Assembly (NCBI GenBank): GCA_016271365.2
Contig: CM057459.1
Span: 487,953,501-488,017,500 of the forward strand
Source of the DNA: Neoceratodus forsteri
Taxonomy: Eukaryota > Chordata > Ceratodontiformes > Ceratodontidae
Direction: 5' to 3'
Length of the DNA: 64,000 bases
Of this stretch, positions 23,255 to 35,285 are shown in pieces. Every line of letters begins with the position of its first letter. Positions within the stretch are counted from its first letter, which is position 1. The notes below the pieces were generated by a model. The model did not search any database. It saw only the letters and a program-made list of their open reading frames with translations, and was not told the origin of the DNA. Both the position numbers and the translations under genes were made by a program.

Positions 23255-23545
23255 GCTTTTCAGTAGGGTTGTGCTGTAGGATGTTGCTTTTACAGTTTTA
23301 CAATATATTTACACAGGCTAGCCTAGCTGAGTTGTGATATTTTGTTTGCAGTGGGGTTCTGTTTGACCCAGTTTTTACACTCTATTTAACCAGGATAGTA
23401 CAGTGGAAATGCAAGATCTTTTTTTTTTTTTTCAGTGGGGTCCTCCTTTTACCCATTTTTATAATGCATTTACCCAGGATAGCCCAAGTGAGAGGCAATT
23501 TCTCATTTTCAGTGGGGTCCAGCTTTTACTATGTATTTTTTCAGG
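23255..23545 (-). repeat. minisatellite of 77-89-bp units
   Basis: CAGTRGGGTY words recur at 23261, 23350, 23434 and 23511, giving spacings of 89, 84 and 77. Each unit also carries a form of TTTTAC...ATGCATTTACCCAGGATAG and a 'tgatattttgtttgcagtgg'-like end. Single members in the opposite orientation lie at 20868, 29257 and 29625. A run of T (23421-23434) sits in one unit. Confidence 0.7.
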
Positions 23546-23584
23546 ATAGAGCAGAATAGTGGTCTTATTTATTTAATTTAATTC

Positions 23585-24597
23585 AGGGCTCAGTACTGGG
23601 TCCAGTCCTCTTTAACATCTTTATAGGTGACATTGCAGAGGGTCTGGAGGGAAAGGTATGCCTTTTTGCAGATGACACAAAGATCTGTAACAGAGTTGAT
23701 ACACAAGAAGGGGTAGAAAAGATGAGAAGGGACTAGACAAGGTTGGAGAAATGGTCAGACATATGGAAACTTAGATTCAATGCAAAGAAGTGCAAAGTAA
23801 TGCACCTGGGAAACAAAAACCCAGGAGAAGAGTACACAATAGCAGAGGAGGTACTAACAACAACAAAAATGGAAAGGGACCTGGGGGTAGTCATATCAGA
23901 TGACCAAAAGGTGGGTAAGCAATGTGAAAAGTCGGTTAGGAGAGCCAGGGGGATACTGGGATGCATAGGAAGAGGCATCACAAATAGAAAAAGGGAAGTG
24001 GTTATCCCTCTATACAGACAGTTGGTGAGACCCCATCTGGAGTACTCTGTGCAGTTTTGGAGACCTCATCTACGCAAGGACATAGACAGGATGGAAGCAG
24101 TTCAGAGGAGGACAACTAAAATGGTGCAGGGTCTGCAGCAGAAACCATATGAAGAGACACTGAGAGAGATTAATATGTATACTCTTAATGAAAGGAGGGA
24201 CAGGGGGACATGATAGAAACTTTCAAGTACCTCAAGGGAATCAACAAAGTCCAGGAGGGTAGCATCTTTCAGAAAAAGAGATGTGTAAGAACAAGGGGGC
24301 ACAATTTAAAGATAGAGGGGGATGGCTCAGGGGTAATGTGAGGAAATTTTTTTTCACGGAGAGAGTGGTGGATACATGGATTCACCTTCCTGAGGAGGTC
24401 GTTGGGTCTAAAACAGTGGGGGAGTTCAAACATGCATGGGACAGACATAAGGCAATTGTAGTAAGGGGTTGCAGGAAGTAGGCTGTTGGTTAACTAGAAT
24501 CTGCAGCTTATCCAGTAGGTAGGAAAATGGGCAGACTGGGTGGGCCAAGTGGTCCTTATCTGCAATCAAAGTCTATGTTTCTATGTTTCTATGTAAT
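23585..24597 (+). mobile_element. CR1 LINE, 5'-truncated, with 3' end
   Basis: Begins inside RT at QGSVLGPVLFNIFIGDIAEG, has FADD intact at 23665-23676, and runs to a complete 3' end. That end contains GGGCAGACTGGGTGGGCC and closes with the TCTATGTTTCTATG repeats at 24577-24595. One stop (near 23736) and one frameshift (near 24210) break the frame. 5' truncation with an intact 3' end is the normal result of LINE retrotransposition. Confidence 0.92.
23743..24213 (+). pseudogene. CR1 RT thumb and C-terminal region
   Basis: The 156-codon frame starts MEKWSDIWKLRFNAKKCKVM, followed by a DLGVVISDDQKVGKQC block. Later blocks include ARGILGCIGRGITNRKREVV, LVRPHLEYSVQFWRPHLRKD and VQRRTTKMVQGL. These follow the CR1 order exactly. 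The following frame (24281-24481) has FFTERVVDTWIHLPEEVV, the end of the CR1 ORF. Confidence 0.92.
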
Positions 24598-24599
24598 TA

Positions 24600-26290
24600 A
24601 CTTATTCAATGTGGCAAAGCAGTAATTCATGCTTAAATTTCTTCTCCATGAAGGATTTGTAACTTAATAACCTGGCAGTGATAACTTTTTTCTCATCTTG
24701 AAGTTGGTATTTTTTATTCATGTGAAAGGTAGATCTGGAATCTAGGGAATGTCCTGCAGAAATCTTCTTACCCAGCAAGCGGCTAGCTGTGCCTGTGTGA
24801 CTGGAGATGCTGCTGGTACTATGTGGAGTGCGAGTGGGGAGTAGCCAACTAGTCACACTGAGTGAGCCTGTGAGGGATTTATTCTTACTAGTTGGGAGTC
24901 AGAACCTGGCCAGAATCGAGTGACTTAGACAGTCGGTGCCAACAAAACAATATGAATTAATAACCTGCCTGGCTTTATCATTAAAGGAGCAGTGAGGTAA
25001 GTGTGCTGTTTTGTATTAATAATTTTGTTTGTATTGAATGGCCTTATCTGACGGTGAGGGTCCGGGCTGTGTCCAGTGACTCGAGTGATCTCTCTTTCCC
25101 TCAGCTTGCCTCTTGCTGCCAGTCTCCCATCCTCCCACTGTGAGTGAGCATGGAACCCATGAAGTAAAGTCCACATGCATCTGATGGTGGATGACAATTC
25201 TTCAGCATTAAAGCCTGTGCTGCATTCAAATGAGGCATTAGGCCATTGCTTTTTTGGCTTCGGCGTCTGGGATGACTTCTGAGTGGGTGTTTAGGGTGGG
25301 ATGAGCAAACCTCTGGCATTACCCCTGCCCTTGCCATGTGATTGGGCTGTCTACATGCCATGGGATGTGCTTGACATTAGGTCATCATCTGTTACAGTTG
25401 GTTGTGCACCCCTGCAGGTTGACTGTCATGTGTGGGTTGTGCCAGAGTGCTTGATGGTGTTGTGGTTCCAGTGTGTGACATATGGGGATTTGGGGGTTGG
25501 CTGCCATGTACTGGATATGCACGAGAAACATCATCCTGCTGTAGAGCAGTGACAGTTATGGTCATGCCATTGTCCGAGGTCTCACACAGGATGTGGAACC
25601 CTTGATGTATGTCAAGTCTGTGGGCTGTGATGTCACTGTATATGTCCTATATTTCATGCATCTGTCCCTGCTGAGCCTTACCCTCCCTGCTCAAACTGTC
25701 TCAGTTCAGGGAACATGCAGAGAAAGCAGTCATGACCTGGTATACATCCTGTGTTGATGTTAGGCCTTGAGGGACCCTCCAGTGAATCCTGTGTATCAAT
25801 TCCATTCTTTGGCATGGATGGTCTGTGTAAGTATTGTCTGTGTGACAGACACATGCACATCCAGGCTCGTATTTTGTGTGTCCTTTTCACTGGCTTGAAT
25901 ATCTAACTGTGTGGTGCACTGTTTGGGGGGGGGACAGAGTCTGCAATTCAGGTTGCAAGGTAAAAGTGCAAGGCCTGCTGCAGTGATAGCTGACTGTACT
26001 CAAGAGAAGTGGTATATAGTTGGGTGTTTGAAGGGTTGCTGGAGTGGGACTTTTTGCTTTAGTTTTGACAATTTTTTTTAAAGAAAATAATAAGTAGATA
26101 TTTTGATAGTGATATTGGTTGGTTGTAACAAGTCAAAGAAGGCTTTAAAAGAAGACAACTAGTGTCAAAATGAAATCAAAATGCACTAGAATGCATCTAA
26201 AACCTGACAGCTTCTGTGGGCCAAGGTGGGAGGCTGGGTACATTGTACTTCATGAAGACTACACACTTCTAAATTTAGCACTACACCACT
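24600..26290. other. unassigned sequence
   Basis: No element ends or coding resemblance recognised. Some stretches (25280-25560) are TG/GTG-rich. A G run lies at 25925-25933. Confidence 0.4.
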
Positions 26291-26292
26291 GC

Positions 26293-26390
26293 CTGTTCAT
26301 CAAAACTGAGTTTGTAATGAGACTGCATTGGCCCAACAGAGATTTAAATTACACTTCTTTCTCTCTCCCCCCCTCTCTGTCTCCCAGTGT

Positions 26391-26430
<40 letters not shown>

Positions 26431-26556
26431 ACGTGTGGGTGGGTGTGTGTGTGTGTAGTGTGTGCGTGGTACTGTACAATGATTTACTGCCATTTGTAGG
26501 GTGTGTTAACACTTTCCTGACTGATCTAAGGCTGCATGATAAACAGAGCTCCACCA

Positions 26557-26589
<33 letters not shown>

Positions 26590-26696
26590 CAGACACCTAA
26601 TCCCCTATTTTACATATTTTTATCTAAACAATTCCCTGTTGATCAAAACTGAGTTTTTAATGAGACTGAATTGCTCCAGCAGAGATTCAATTTACA

Positions 26697-26740
<44 letters not shown>

Positions 26741-26890
26741 CCAATTGTGTGTGGCAGTGTACAATAATTTACTGCTGTCTGTAAGATTTGCTAATCCTTT
26801 CAGGACCAATCTAAGACTGAATGATAAACAGCGCTCCACCATCCCTCTTCCCTCTTTCCTCTCTCTTTCTCTTTTTCTCTCTCTGTCTTG
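26293..26890 (+). repeat. two tandem ~345-bp units carrying microsatellites
   Basis: TGTTCATCAAAACTGAGTTT at 26293 recurs as TGTTGATCAAAACTGAGTTT at 26638. Both are followed by 'AATGAGACTG', 'TTACACTTCTTTCTCTCTC', 'GTACAATNATTTACTGC' and 'ATGATAAACAG.GCTCCACCAT'. Unit 1 has (TG)n at 26395-26455 and (TC)n at 26563-26590. Unit 2 has (TC)n at 26700-26740 and near 26850-26885. The microsatellites have grown separately in each copy. Confidence 0.75.
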
Positions 26891-28444
26891 CAACCAGACT
26901 TATACAGGGAAATGCTGAAAAGTGAAGCTGACCAAATGTGATAACTTGCTTGACTTTTTTGTCAACTTAAACTTTTAAATTATTTCCCAGCCTTTTACAA
27001 ATAAAGCTTACTATGTGCAATGAATGGAGGCTGATGGCTTAGATAAAAAAAAAATATATGTATTTCTGAAATCACTGACTGTAACCTACTGAATATGTAT
27101 GTAATGTTCATCAGTGCTGGGCTTGATGGAGTGCATAGTACTATATGGCACAGTTATTTAATTTGTTTTGTTTTTTTGTTTCATTTGATCCTCAAGCTCG
27201 CATCTCCTTATCCCTCCCCCCAACAACCACCACACACACATTTGTATCTAAACTTTCTCTGCAAACCGACAGTGTGAGTGCAAAACTGTAACAGCTGTGT
27301 GCCTTATTCATTTGAATAACATAACCCGACAAAGATAGAAATATAGCTGTCCCTCTCCGCGTCTAGGGGTATGGATGGAATATGTCTGTGGTAAGAGGGC
27401 ACCCACAGCAGCAGACACACTTCCAGTGGCCATGTTACCCAGGCCCAGATGTCACACAGGGTCCCTTTTCCTCACTGGTGCTGGATGAAAACAACAGGTT
27501 AATGCATATTAAACAGTTCCTTTCAATAACAGAATGTCCACATGGAACCTGAAGAAACAACAGTGATCCCAAATTCATTAAACATATTCACCCATAGTTC
27601 TGGGGAGCATCAGTTAATTTGTGAGGAACACATTCAGCTTTCACATGACCAGTATGGCCTTAATAGCAGTTCTCACCTGGACTGAGGAGGTTACACAGTC
27701 TTTAGGGTAGCATTAACTTGGGACCGCTGTGGTCACAAAAGTTTGAAGGCAGCACAAGTCCCAGAACAGTTCACAGTGCCTAACAGTCCATTATTCTTCA
27801 CAGGCACCCAAACTCTCAATGATCCCCATCTCTCTCTCTCACTCACTCTTTGTACTGATTCAGTGGTTCCTTCTTGGAACATGCAATTCTCATTGCTTGG
27901 GGATTTGTGGGTTCCATCATGACCCCTGCATTGTTTCTCAGGACTGGCAGAAACTGTACCAGACTGAGAAGGGGGACACATCCTGCAGAGCTACAAATCA
28001 ACGCACTCTCTGGACACTACACTTCCTGCCGCATTCTTGTCCACTGAATCCTTACATGAATTGGTGCAGGCTGCGACGGTACTCTGCAACTTGCAGCTGC
28101 TTGCTCTAATCTTGGCTTTATCTGCCCTCCAAGATACTGTGTGACCTATGGCTACTGGCTCCAGCTTCTTCCTCTGCATCCCCCAAGTGCCCCTGGCCAG
28201 GGACCAGAGTGGGCAATTGACCCTACCCAACCCTGACTCACTCTCACTCCCTCACCACTCACTCCGCTGACTTGAACTTCCTCTCCTGCCTAAACTGATG
28301 GACTTTATCCCCCCACACACCCATGGTGCCCACCCAACCTGTGGGAGGCTCCACCTGAGTGCTGAGAAGAATTAACCTTTTTTTCTACTGGACTGAATTA
28401 GGCCACAAAAACCCGGGGAGGGCTGAATAGAACTAGTAATCTCC
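26891..28444. other. unassigned sequence
   Basis: No confident element. The part 27390-28440 is richer in G/C and in CCC/CAC words than its surroundings and may be an old insertion, but no termini were found. Confidence 0.4.
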
Positions 28445-28905
28445 AAAAGGAAGGGTTACATAAACATAGAAACTGATGGCAGATAATGACTGCTGGCCCA
28501 TCTAGTCTGCCCATTTTTAATTATGATCACTTTTGCTGACGATCCAACTTGCCCTACAGCACTGTCTCTTCAACCCACTTCCTTCCTCCTAGGCTTCCTT
28601 TGTGCCTCCCATGGAAGGCTGTTCCAAGAATTCACCATCCTTTCTGTGAGGAAGTACTGCCTCACATCTCTACTGAATCTACCCCCTTCCAGCTTCATAT
28701 CAAGATCCATTGTTATACAGCACCTTTTTATCTGAAACATATCTCCATCCTGTACCTTATTAACCCCTAAGATGTATTTTGAAGGTCTTCATAATAGCCC
28801 CAGTCTCCCCTCCTCTCCTCCAGGGTGTACATATTGAACTCTTTATGTCTCTCCTCATAGAGATTCTAATGCAGACCTTGCACCATTTTGACAGCCCTCA
28901 CCTCT
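28445..28905 (-). mobile_element. CR1 LINE 3'-end fragment
   Basis: Minus-strand copy. The 3' end lies near 28445-28510, with ACATAGAAACTGATGGCAGA and GGCCCATCTAGTCTGCCCA on the plus strand, the reverse complement of the CR1 terminus seen at 24530-24597. Going upstream on the element, fragments of the final RT blocks can be followed in shifting frames to about 28905. An AVKMVQGLH-like block occurs, and then EFNMYTLEERRGD. No intact frame remains. Confidence 0.85.
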
Positions 28906-29256
28906 CTTCTTGCTCCTTTCTCCTTTTTTCCAACTGTTCCCCCATCACACCTTTCTCCTTTGACTGCTCATTTCCCCCTTCTTCCTTTGCTAAACCCCTG
29001 CTTCCTTCAATAACTTAAATGCTGGTGGGACTCTTTTCCCTTGGGATCTCCCTACTCTCTATCTCAGCTTGTGGTGACCAACTTTCTGCCTCCCCTATTT
29101 CCTCTGTCACCCCCCCCCCCGGCTACACTAAATATCAGTTGAAGTAATATTTGAATAATCCACTGAGGACTGTTGTTGTCTCCTGGATGAAAGCTGACCA
29201 TCACCTTGGCATAGGTTCTTATCCTTCCATAAAAAGACTGTCCCAAATTTGTGGTC

Positions 29257-29316
29257 GAAATGTGGGAGTCCACTGAAAATTAAATATTTGCCTCTCAGCT
29301 GGCATATCCTGGATAA
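29257..29316 (+). repeat. unit of the CCCCACTGAAAA repeat family
   Basis: GGGAGTCCACTGAAAATTAA, then a CCTCTCAGCTGGCATATCCTG word, matching the reverse complement of the array at 23255-23545. It ends at the start of the hairpin at 29317. Confidence 0.5.
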
Positions 29317-29624
29317 ATAGCTGACACCACTTCATCATTAATGAGAAACATATAGCACAAGAGAATCAATACTGTTTGGGCCTGGTGAAGTGGTGTCAGC
29401 TATGAAACTGTCGCCCTGATGACCTAGTGTGGATTTGAAGAAAATAAAAAAGTGTTTTTTCTCTGAAAGATACTTGCTTTTGAGTGGAGTTCTTTCCCCA
29501 TATATTTCTTGCTTCATGGACTGCCTCTTTAGAGAATGACCCACGCCTTCATATTTCTAGATTACCGGGCAACCTGAACTACCTATTGGCAGAATATCCT
29601 GGATAAATTCAATTTAAACATGCG

Positions 29625-29692
29625 TTAAAGCAGGACTCCACTGAAAATGAGATATTGCATCTATTCTGGTTTAACCTGGTAATGTATGTATA
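29625..29692 (+). repeat. unit of the CCCCACTGAAAA repeat family
   Basis: CAGGACTCCACTGAAAATGA, then GATATTGCATCTATTCTGG and TTAACCTGGTAATGTATG, parallel to the units at 20868 and 29257. Confidence 0.5.
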
Positions 29693-32001
29693 GTAAAACT
29701 GTGTACAAGCAAGACCCAGTACAACAGCAATGCAAGCAGCAAACATTCAGCATTGACAGATGCTTGTTTTTAAGTAGTCCAGCTGCACCTCTTAAATGTT
29801 TATATGAGTCCCCCTAGTTCTCTAACAATACTTTTATTTTTAAACTTTCTATGTATGTCCTCATACTCTCCAGCCCTTCAGCTATCCTCAGGACCTCCTG
29901 GCATCTCCCGATCCCCTCCTACTTCCTGGTCATTGCTACATACCTCCATCAAGTCTTAACTTTATCCCCTCAGTGGGCACAGGGTGAGGAGAATCTGATC
30001 TTGTCTGGCAGGGCACACACTCGTGAGGTGGGGGTCCCTGTATATACCAGGGCATCATTGCCACAGAGGTGCTGGGGTCATGGTCTTTTTCTCCTGTTTG
30101 TTCCCCCTGGGACATTGCATGCAAGGTTGTCCAGGTGTGCACATGCATGCTGTGTGTGGGTCCCAATGTGAGAGTTCATGATGACCCCCTTCCCAAGTCC
30201 ATCTTCAGCTGTACTAATATCTGTGGTCACCAGTGTGGCTGTCTCAGAGTGGAGCATGGAGCCCTCCCCACCGGGAAGAGGAGATCATCCTCTGGGACAC
30301 TTACTGCCCCCCCCAGCTGGCCCAGTCACCTGAGCTTGTGTACGACCTCAGATCACCAGTGTCAGGAGTGGTAGCACTACTGCTGCCCCAGCTGGCCTGC
30401 TTCTCTAACAGTGCCAGCCTTGACATACCTATCAGCCTTTAGTACCTCCAGCTAGTGTCTCTTTGACATCCCTGCTATTAACCATATCACCACTGAATAG
30501 GAAGAGTTTCTGCTAAACTACCCACTAATCTGCAACAGCCTTCTGGTTTAAAGTATTTGTGATACAGTAATTAAACTTCCCTTTTTTGGCTTACTTACAG
30601 TAGAAGCTTTTGCACTTTGACTCATGACATTGAATCCCCTCATTCCCCATTTCCTTCAGTTTTCCATGTTTAATACTTCTTTTTACAATAAAAAAGGCTT
30701 ATAAAAAATGATACTGTTGTATTGCTGAGGCTGACACTTTAAAATGTCAAAGAGAAGATGGATAAAATAGCAACCTCGGATTGCACTGGTAGCATTCCTG
30801 TAATTTTTAAAACCATTTAGTTTAAAAAATAGCATTCCAGCAGTTTCAGCTCTGGAGGCCTTCAAACTGACAGCACGAGCAGTGATCTCTAAAGGCGAAT
30901 TAAAGGTTTAATGAGTTACAGTGTTGTTGGATTTAAGGTTAGCTTGGCATGATATTTCAAATGGAAATTAATGCTCAGAATGGTTAAGTGTTTCAGCATT
31001 CAAAAATAATGAAACAGATTTATAGCAAAGAAAGAATTACTCAACTTACATAACAGTTTAACCTCTGCTGTTTTAAAGCAGCCAAGGCACTTTGGGTAGA
31101 GCACGTGTGTGGATATATGCGTATTGGGGTCTATAAATTCTGGTACTGTGACAGAATAGTAGTAAGCAATAGTTAAGGGTTATTGACCTCCCTTTAGACA
31201 ATCATGTTGTCTGCAGGTTAACAATGTCTTGACTATGCTGGATCAACATCCAAGATTTGGAATACACCAGTTTAAGTTGTCTTTCCAAAAATCTCTTAAT
31301 GTTGTGAAAAAGGACTGTTCATGGAAAATATTAATTTTTTTACAAGTAGCCTGCTGTTACTTTCCTTTTAAGAATTGTTCCTTTTTCTGCTGCTCTTTAG
31401 AAAGTTTTCTACCTGAGAGTACTAGGTATGGAAGGCTGACATACCTTGCTGTATTCCCTTTCATACCTCATTAGCATTGTGACCTCACTCTTTGTGACAT
31501 TACAAGAGACTAAGTAAGCAATGAGACGTGACAAGGCATTGGTTGTCGGGGGTTATTGAACACACAGGTGTGTAATGAGTACCAAGTACATTTAGCACCT
31601 GGAATTTCATTAACCCTAGACAATAAATGACATGGAGTGTCTTACTACACTTATAAAATGGGTAAACTGAGAAATAATTTAAAAATGTTTGTTTTTTAAT
31701 TAAAACAGGTATTTTCTTTTGTTAAAAGTAACTAGTAAATACTGTAGTAGTCCCTCTCTACCTGTCAATCATGTGTCTTTACTGACATTTAATAGATGGA
31801 ATGTTTGATTACTATGGAGCACAGGATTTTAAACTACTGCATAATTTCTCTGGCAGAATGTTTACCTCTCTTATACAAAACGAAAGGCCTTAAATGGTGC
31901 CAAGGTCTTAATTTTATCTGGGGTAGCATAAGCAGCCAATATTGCCCTGGCTAGCAGTAAGGACAGAGGGGAGAATTCTCATGGTTACCAAAGAAACACC
32001 A

Positions 32002-32784
32002 GAGGCCAAGTTTTTAAAGGGCCCATAGAGCAATGCACACAACGACAAACAGCCTAGTGTATCCAGACCAGGTGCTGCAAAGTCTGTGCACCATATTCCA
32101 GGTGTCGCAAAATCATGGACACAGATGCAAGAAGTCCACTATGTCAGAAAAATGATGCAATGGGCAGGATTGGCAGAAGCCATGGCAGACCCAATGTGGA
32201 ACAGAATGCCTGGGAAAATGGCACTTTAAGACCCTGAAATGGCCTCACCTGGCCCTGCTGGGGACCTGTGCCACTATACACCTGCCACTATAGCTGGGAC
32301 CAGCTAAAACCCAGGCATAGCCCCAGGGTACAGTAGTGACATGTACTGTATGTGCTGGTCTCTGACACCAATAGGTGCCATGAATCAGAAAACAATCCTA
32401 CAGTACATGATCCACACTGCAGTTCCTGGGCAGCGGACTGCCTTGCAGTGTCCCACAGGCAGGGCAGACTGCCTGCTGTTAGTCACTTTGTATGCTGTAT
32501 GGTCTGTAGACCAGCCCAGGCTGGTCCAAGCACTAGCAGGACCTGCCTGCATTGACAATCCCAAGTTAAGGGGAGAGTGCATCATTTTAGTGATGCACAC
32601 CCCCTTTCCATCATGGAACAGCCTGTTGTTTGCCATAAGCCTGGCACAGGCAGCCCCACTTCTGACTCAGGCTGGGTTAGAAAATAGTGAGTGATACAAC
32701 GGCTGATGCAGTGTGCCCCTAGCATCATTTGTGTTTGACACAGGCACCCTGTATCATTCCCTGGCCTTTGAAAATCCAGCCCCA
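32002..32784. mobile_element. candidate MITE with GGCC...TTTTTAAAGG termini
   Basis: The left end AGGCCAAGTTTTTAAAGGGC and the reverse complement of the right end GGGCTGGATTTTCAAAGGCC form imperfect inverted termini around a 783-bp segment. The interior is G/C-rich compared with the flanks and has no supported coding frame. The superfamily is not determined. Confidence 0.45.
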
Positions 32785-32994
32785 GGAATTGAAGCTATGA
32801 ATAGTACTTCACTTTTTTAAATTTGTTCATGTGTTTAAGGAATGCATCATGACAGAAAATAATGTTTATTTTATTTTATTTTTTTAAATGTAATGGAGTT
32901 TTACTGATAAGGGCCTTGTTGAAGGTTTTCAATGAATAAAGGTGGTGGTCATGTTTGTAATGGCATTCAGAGACATGTTAAGTGGATTATGAAT

Positions 32995-33470
32995 TTTATA
33001 TGTCACTGGGGCAAATTTGCATGAACTGCACTGGCTGCCAGTGTGGTGGAGAATCACCTTCAAGGTCACTTTGCTGACCTATAAGAAACTACACGGTCAG
33101 GGACCAGGCTACCTGCAAGATCTCCTGTGTCCCTACCGCCCTCTCCGCCCACTCCACTCCACTGATGAGGGATTGCTAGAGATTTCCAGGGTTCGTCTTC
33201 AATCATCTGGGGCCAGGGCTTTTTCTTTTATGGCCCTGACCCTGTGGAACTCTTTAACGCGTCAGATTAGAGCGTCCCTGTCTGTGGAATCATTTAAGAG
33301 GTCTCTGAAAAGCCACTTATTTGGACTAGCATTTGGATAGATTATTTTATGGTCATTTTTGTTGTTTTATGTTATTATTTATTATAGTTGATGTTTTATT
33401 CTTGTTATGTACTAGTGCTTTGATTTATTGAAAAGCGCTTTATAAATAAAATTTTGTTTGATTTATTGAT
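32995..33470 (+). mobile_element. L2-like LINE 3'-end fragment
   Basis: The frame 33017-33340 encodes the last ~107 residues of an L2-group ORF: LHWLPVWWRITFKVTLLTYK, GPGYLQDLL, then ARAFSFMALTLWNSL and the closing FKRSLKSHLFGLAFG. After the stop comes an AT-rich 3' end with GAAAAGCGCTTTATAAATAA. This frame is open, but the copy is truncated far downstream of RT. It is a different L2 subfamily from the one at 1650-4975, judging by the tail. Confidence 0.9.
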
Positions 33471-34813
33471 TAAAATTTCAAATCACATTGTCTGAACTTG
33501 TTCTAACTTGAGCATTTTGGGGGAAATTAATATATGGGTCTAGTAACTTAATTAGACAATCAGGAAGCAGGAAATTTCTAACCAATTTTTATGATCTGGC
33601 AAGAGGTTAGTGGCTCTTCTTGATCGGTTATGATGTAGCAATGAGTGAGAGCACAATGCAGAGCTATGAAGGGGAATGCAACTATTGTAGGCATGGTATG
33701 TTAGCCTCCAGATAGAGTACTGTTTCATTTAGCACATCTTGTGTTGTCAGGCAGAAAATATTCTCATTAGCAAAAGGAAAAAGACTAATTCATCACGTGG
33801 ATAAAATAACACTTTACTTCTTTTAGAAGTGAATTTTACTTTAAGACAGTATACTAGCTGTATAATATACAATGCTATCACAATAGAGCCTCTGCTTTTA
33901 TAACTACTCAAGTCTTAAGAGCAGCGGACATGTCATTATACCTCTTTATTTACTTTGGAACTTTTATGTTCTCTCATCCATAGGTAATATATTAAGATGT
34001 TTCCCATTGGGAACATAAATGTTACTCACACTAAATTAATATGCCATCATATACCCTTTCAGGAAATTCAGTTTCCTATCAAAAATGATGTGTTTTTATG
34101 TTAACCACAAGGATAGTTGTTGCTTCCTATCTGATAGTTATTGCTATATTCCAAACTGGTGACATCATTATTTTTTTGTCCAAAAATAATGTGTTACAGT
34201 TTTCTCAGATTAGGAATGTTGATGTTTCTTTTCAAAAGTAAATGTACCGTGAAATATTCTGATATGGAAATTCAATTTTCCCAACTTGCAACTAATACAT
34301 TGCAATGTGTTCATGGGAATAAAAGGGAAAGAAGGTCAGGAATGGAGACAATTTAAAACAATAAGTTAGTAAAATCTATGTGGGTATTTAACCTTTTATG
34401 TCTTTAAAGACAACACCTGTACTGTATCATTGACCCCTGCAAAAGACCAGATTGTATTGTCTCCCAAATGCAATAGGTATGTAGAATGATGGATAGCTTA
34501 GAAAATGTGTAGAAAATTATTTTTCTAGTCTAGCATTAAAGGTCAACTTAAATGCAAACAACCCTTTGTCCTGTCCAACTAAGAATTTTATCATGAAGTG
34601 ATAGAGGAGTTTTGTCTTACTCTGGACTTTCTGATTTGAATGATCTGCATTGGATTACCTGCTGGCACTCTTAGGTGATCTGAAAGTCAACACTGTTATC
34701 AAATGTACAAGCTATTGTTTCGGTAATGTCTATATCTTTAGGTCTTGGGAGAGAAGGATTTCGATTTTCTTATTTTAGCAATATTTTCTGTATCCCTTGG
34801 CCTGTAATTCCAG
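33471..34813. other. unassigned AT-rich sequence
   Basis: Non-repetitive in appearance, AT-rich, with no element recognised. If the exon call at 34814 is right, this would be intron. Confidence 0.4.
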
Positions 34814-34870
34814 GCATGAGGAAGACACCATGACAAAACGAGTTCATATCTTTGAAGGAGAAGATGAAGA
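34814..34870 (+). CDS. candidate 57-nt host-gene exon
   Basis: A pyrimidine-rich tract ending CTGTAATTCCAG precedes it and GTAAGA follows it, giving an acceptor and a donor 57 nt apart, a multiple of three. Only one frame is open across it, reading HEEDTMTKRVHIFEGEDE, a polar acidic peptide with no composition bias from repeats around it. The donor has A instead of G at the last exon base, which weakens it. The peptide looks like ordinary protein, but I do not recognise the gene. It lies just before a minus-strand SINE. It could be a chance open stretch; the length is short. Confidence 0.3.
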
Positions 34871-34889
34871 GTAAGAATTAGCATTGATA

Positions 34890-35285
34890 AAGCACTTTCT
34901 ACAAACACAGTTTCCCAAAGTGTTTAAACAAGCAATGAGAATGACCAATAGTCCAGTAATTGTACTTGTGTATTCACTGCCATTCCTCTCATCAACTCCT
35001 ATACACAACCTTAGACATTTGCCTTAATCGTTATTATTCAGAAGAAGGTTGTTCATCAAGGCACTTGTGAAAAGGTCTATGAGTTCTTTAACTTTCACCT
35101 AGATACCCAGCAGGACAGCAGAAGCGGTGGACAGAAAAGGCCTCAGTTTAACATCTAATTCAAAGGATGATACATCTTAACATTCCAGCACCCCTCAGTA
35201 CAATACATGAGTTCCAGTATTTGGGCTTTGAGCCTAACTCCCGTAGTGAGACTAGAATGCACAAACTTCTCTACCAAAGGTGGAC
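34890..35285 (-). repeat. V-SINE/HE1-type SINE copy, minus strand
   Basis: On the plus strand, GGCCTCAGTTTAACATCTAA followed by TTCAAAGGATGA is the reverse complement of the conserved 'CGGATGAGACRTTAAACYGAGGYCC' body block. A tRNA-like head, with GGCTCAAAGCCC in the B-box position, lies on its far side (35210-35280), and a tail with AAAGCACTTT lies near 34890-34905. More diverged than the copy at 21890. Confidence 0.65.

Larger units (their letters stand above)
28906..32000. other. unassigned, with a hairpin and two minisatellite-family units
   Basis: Contains a C run (29109-29120) and an 18-bp perfect inverted repeat with core GACACCACTT (29317-29334 and 29386-29403, loop 51). Two units of the CCCCACTGAAAA family lie here. 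From 30500 to 31980 the sequence is AT-rich, with no element recognised. Confidence 0.4.

Noticed and set aside
26300..26600. Open frames rich in Cys-Val or His-Thr
   Set aside because: They arise from (TG)n and (TC)n tracts.
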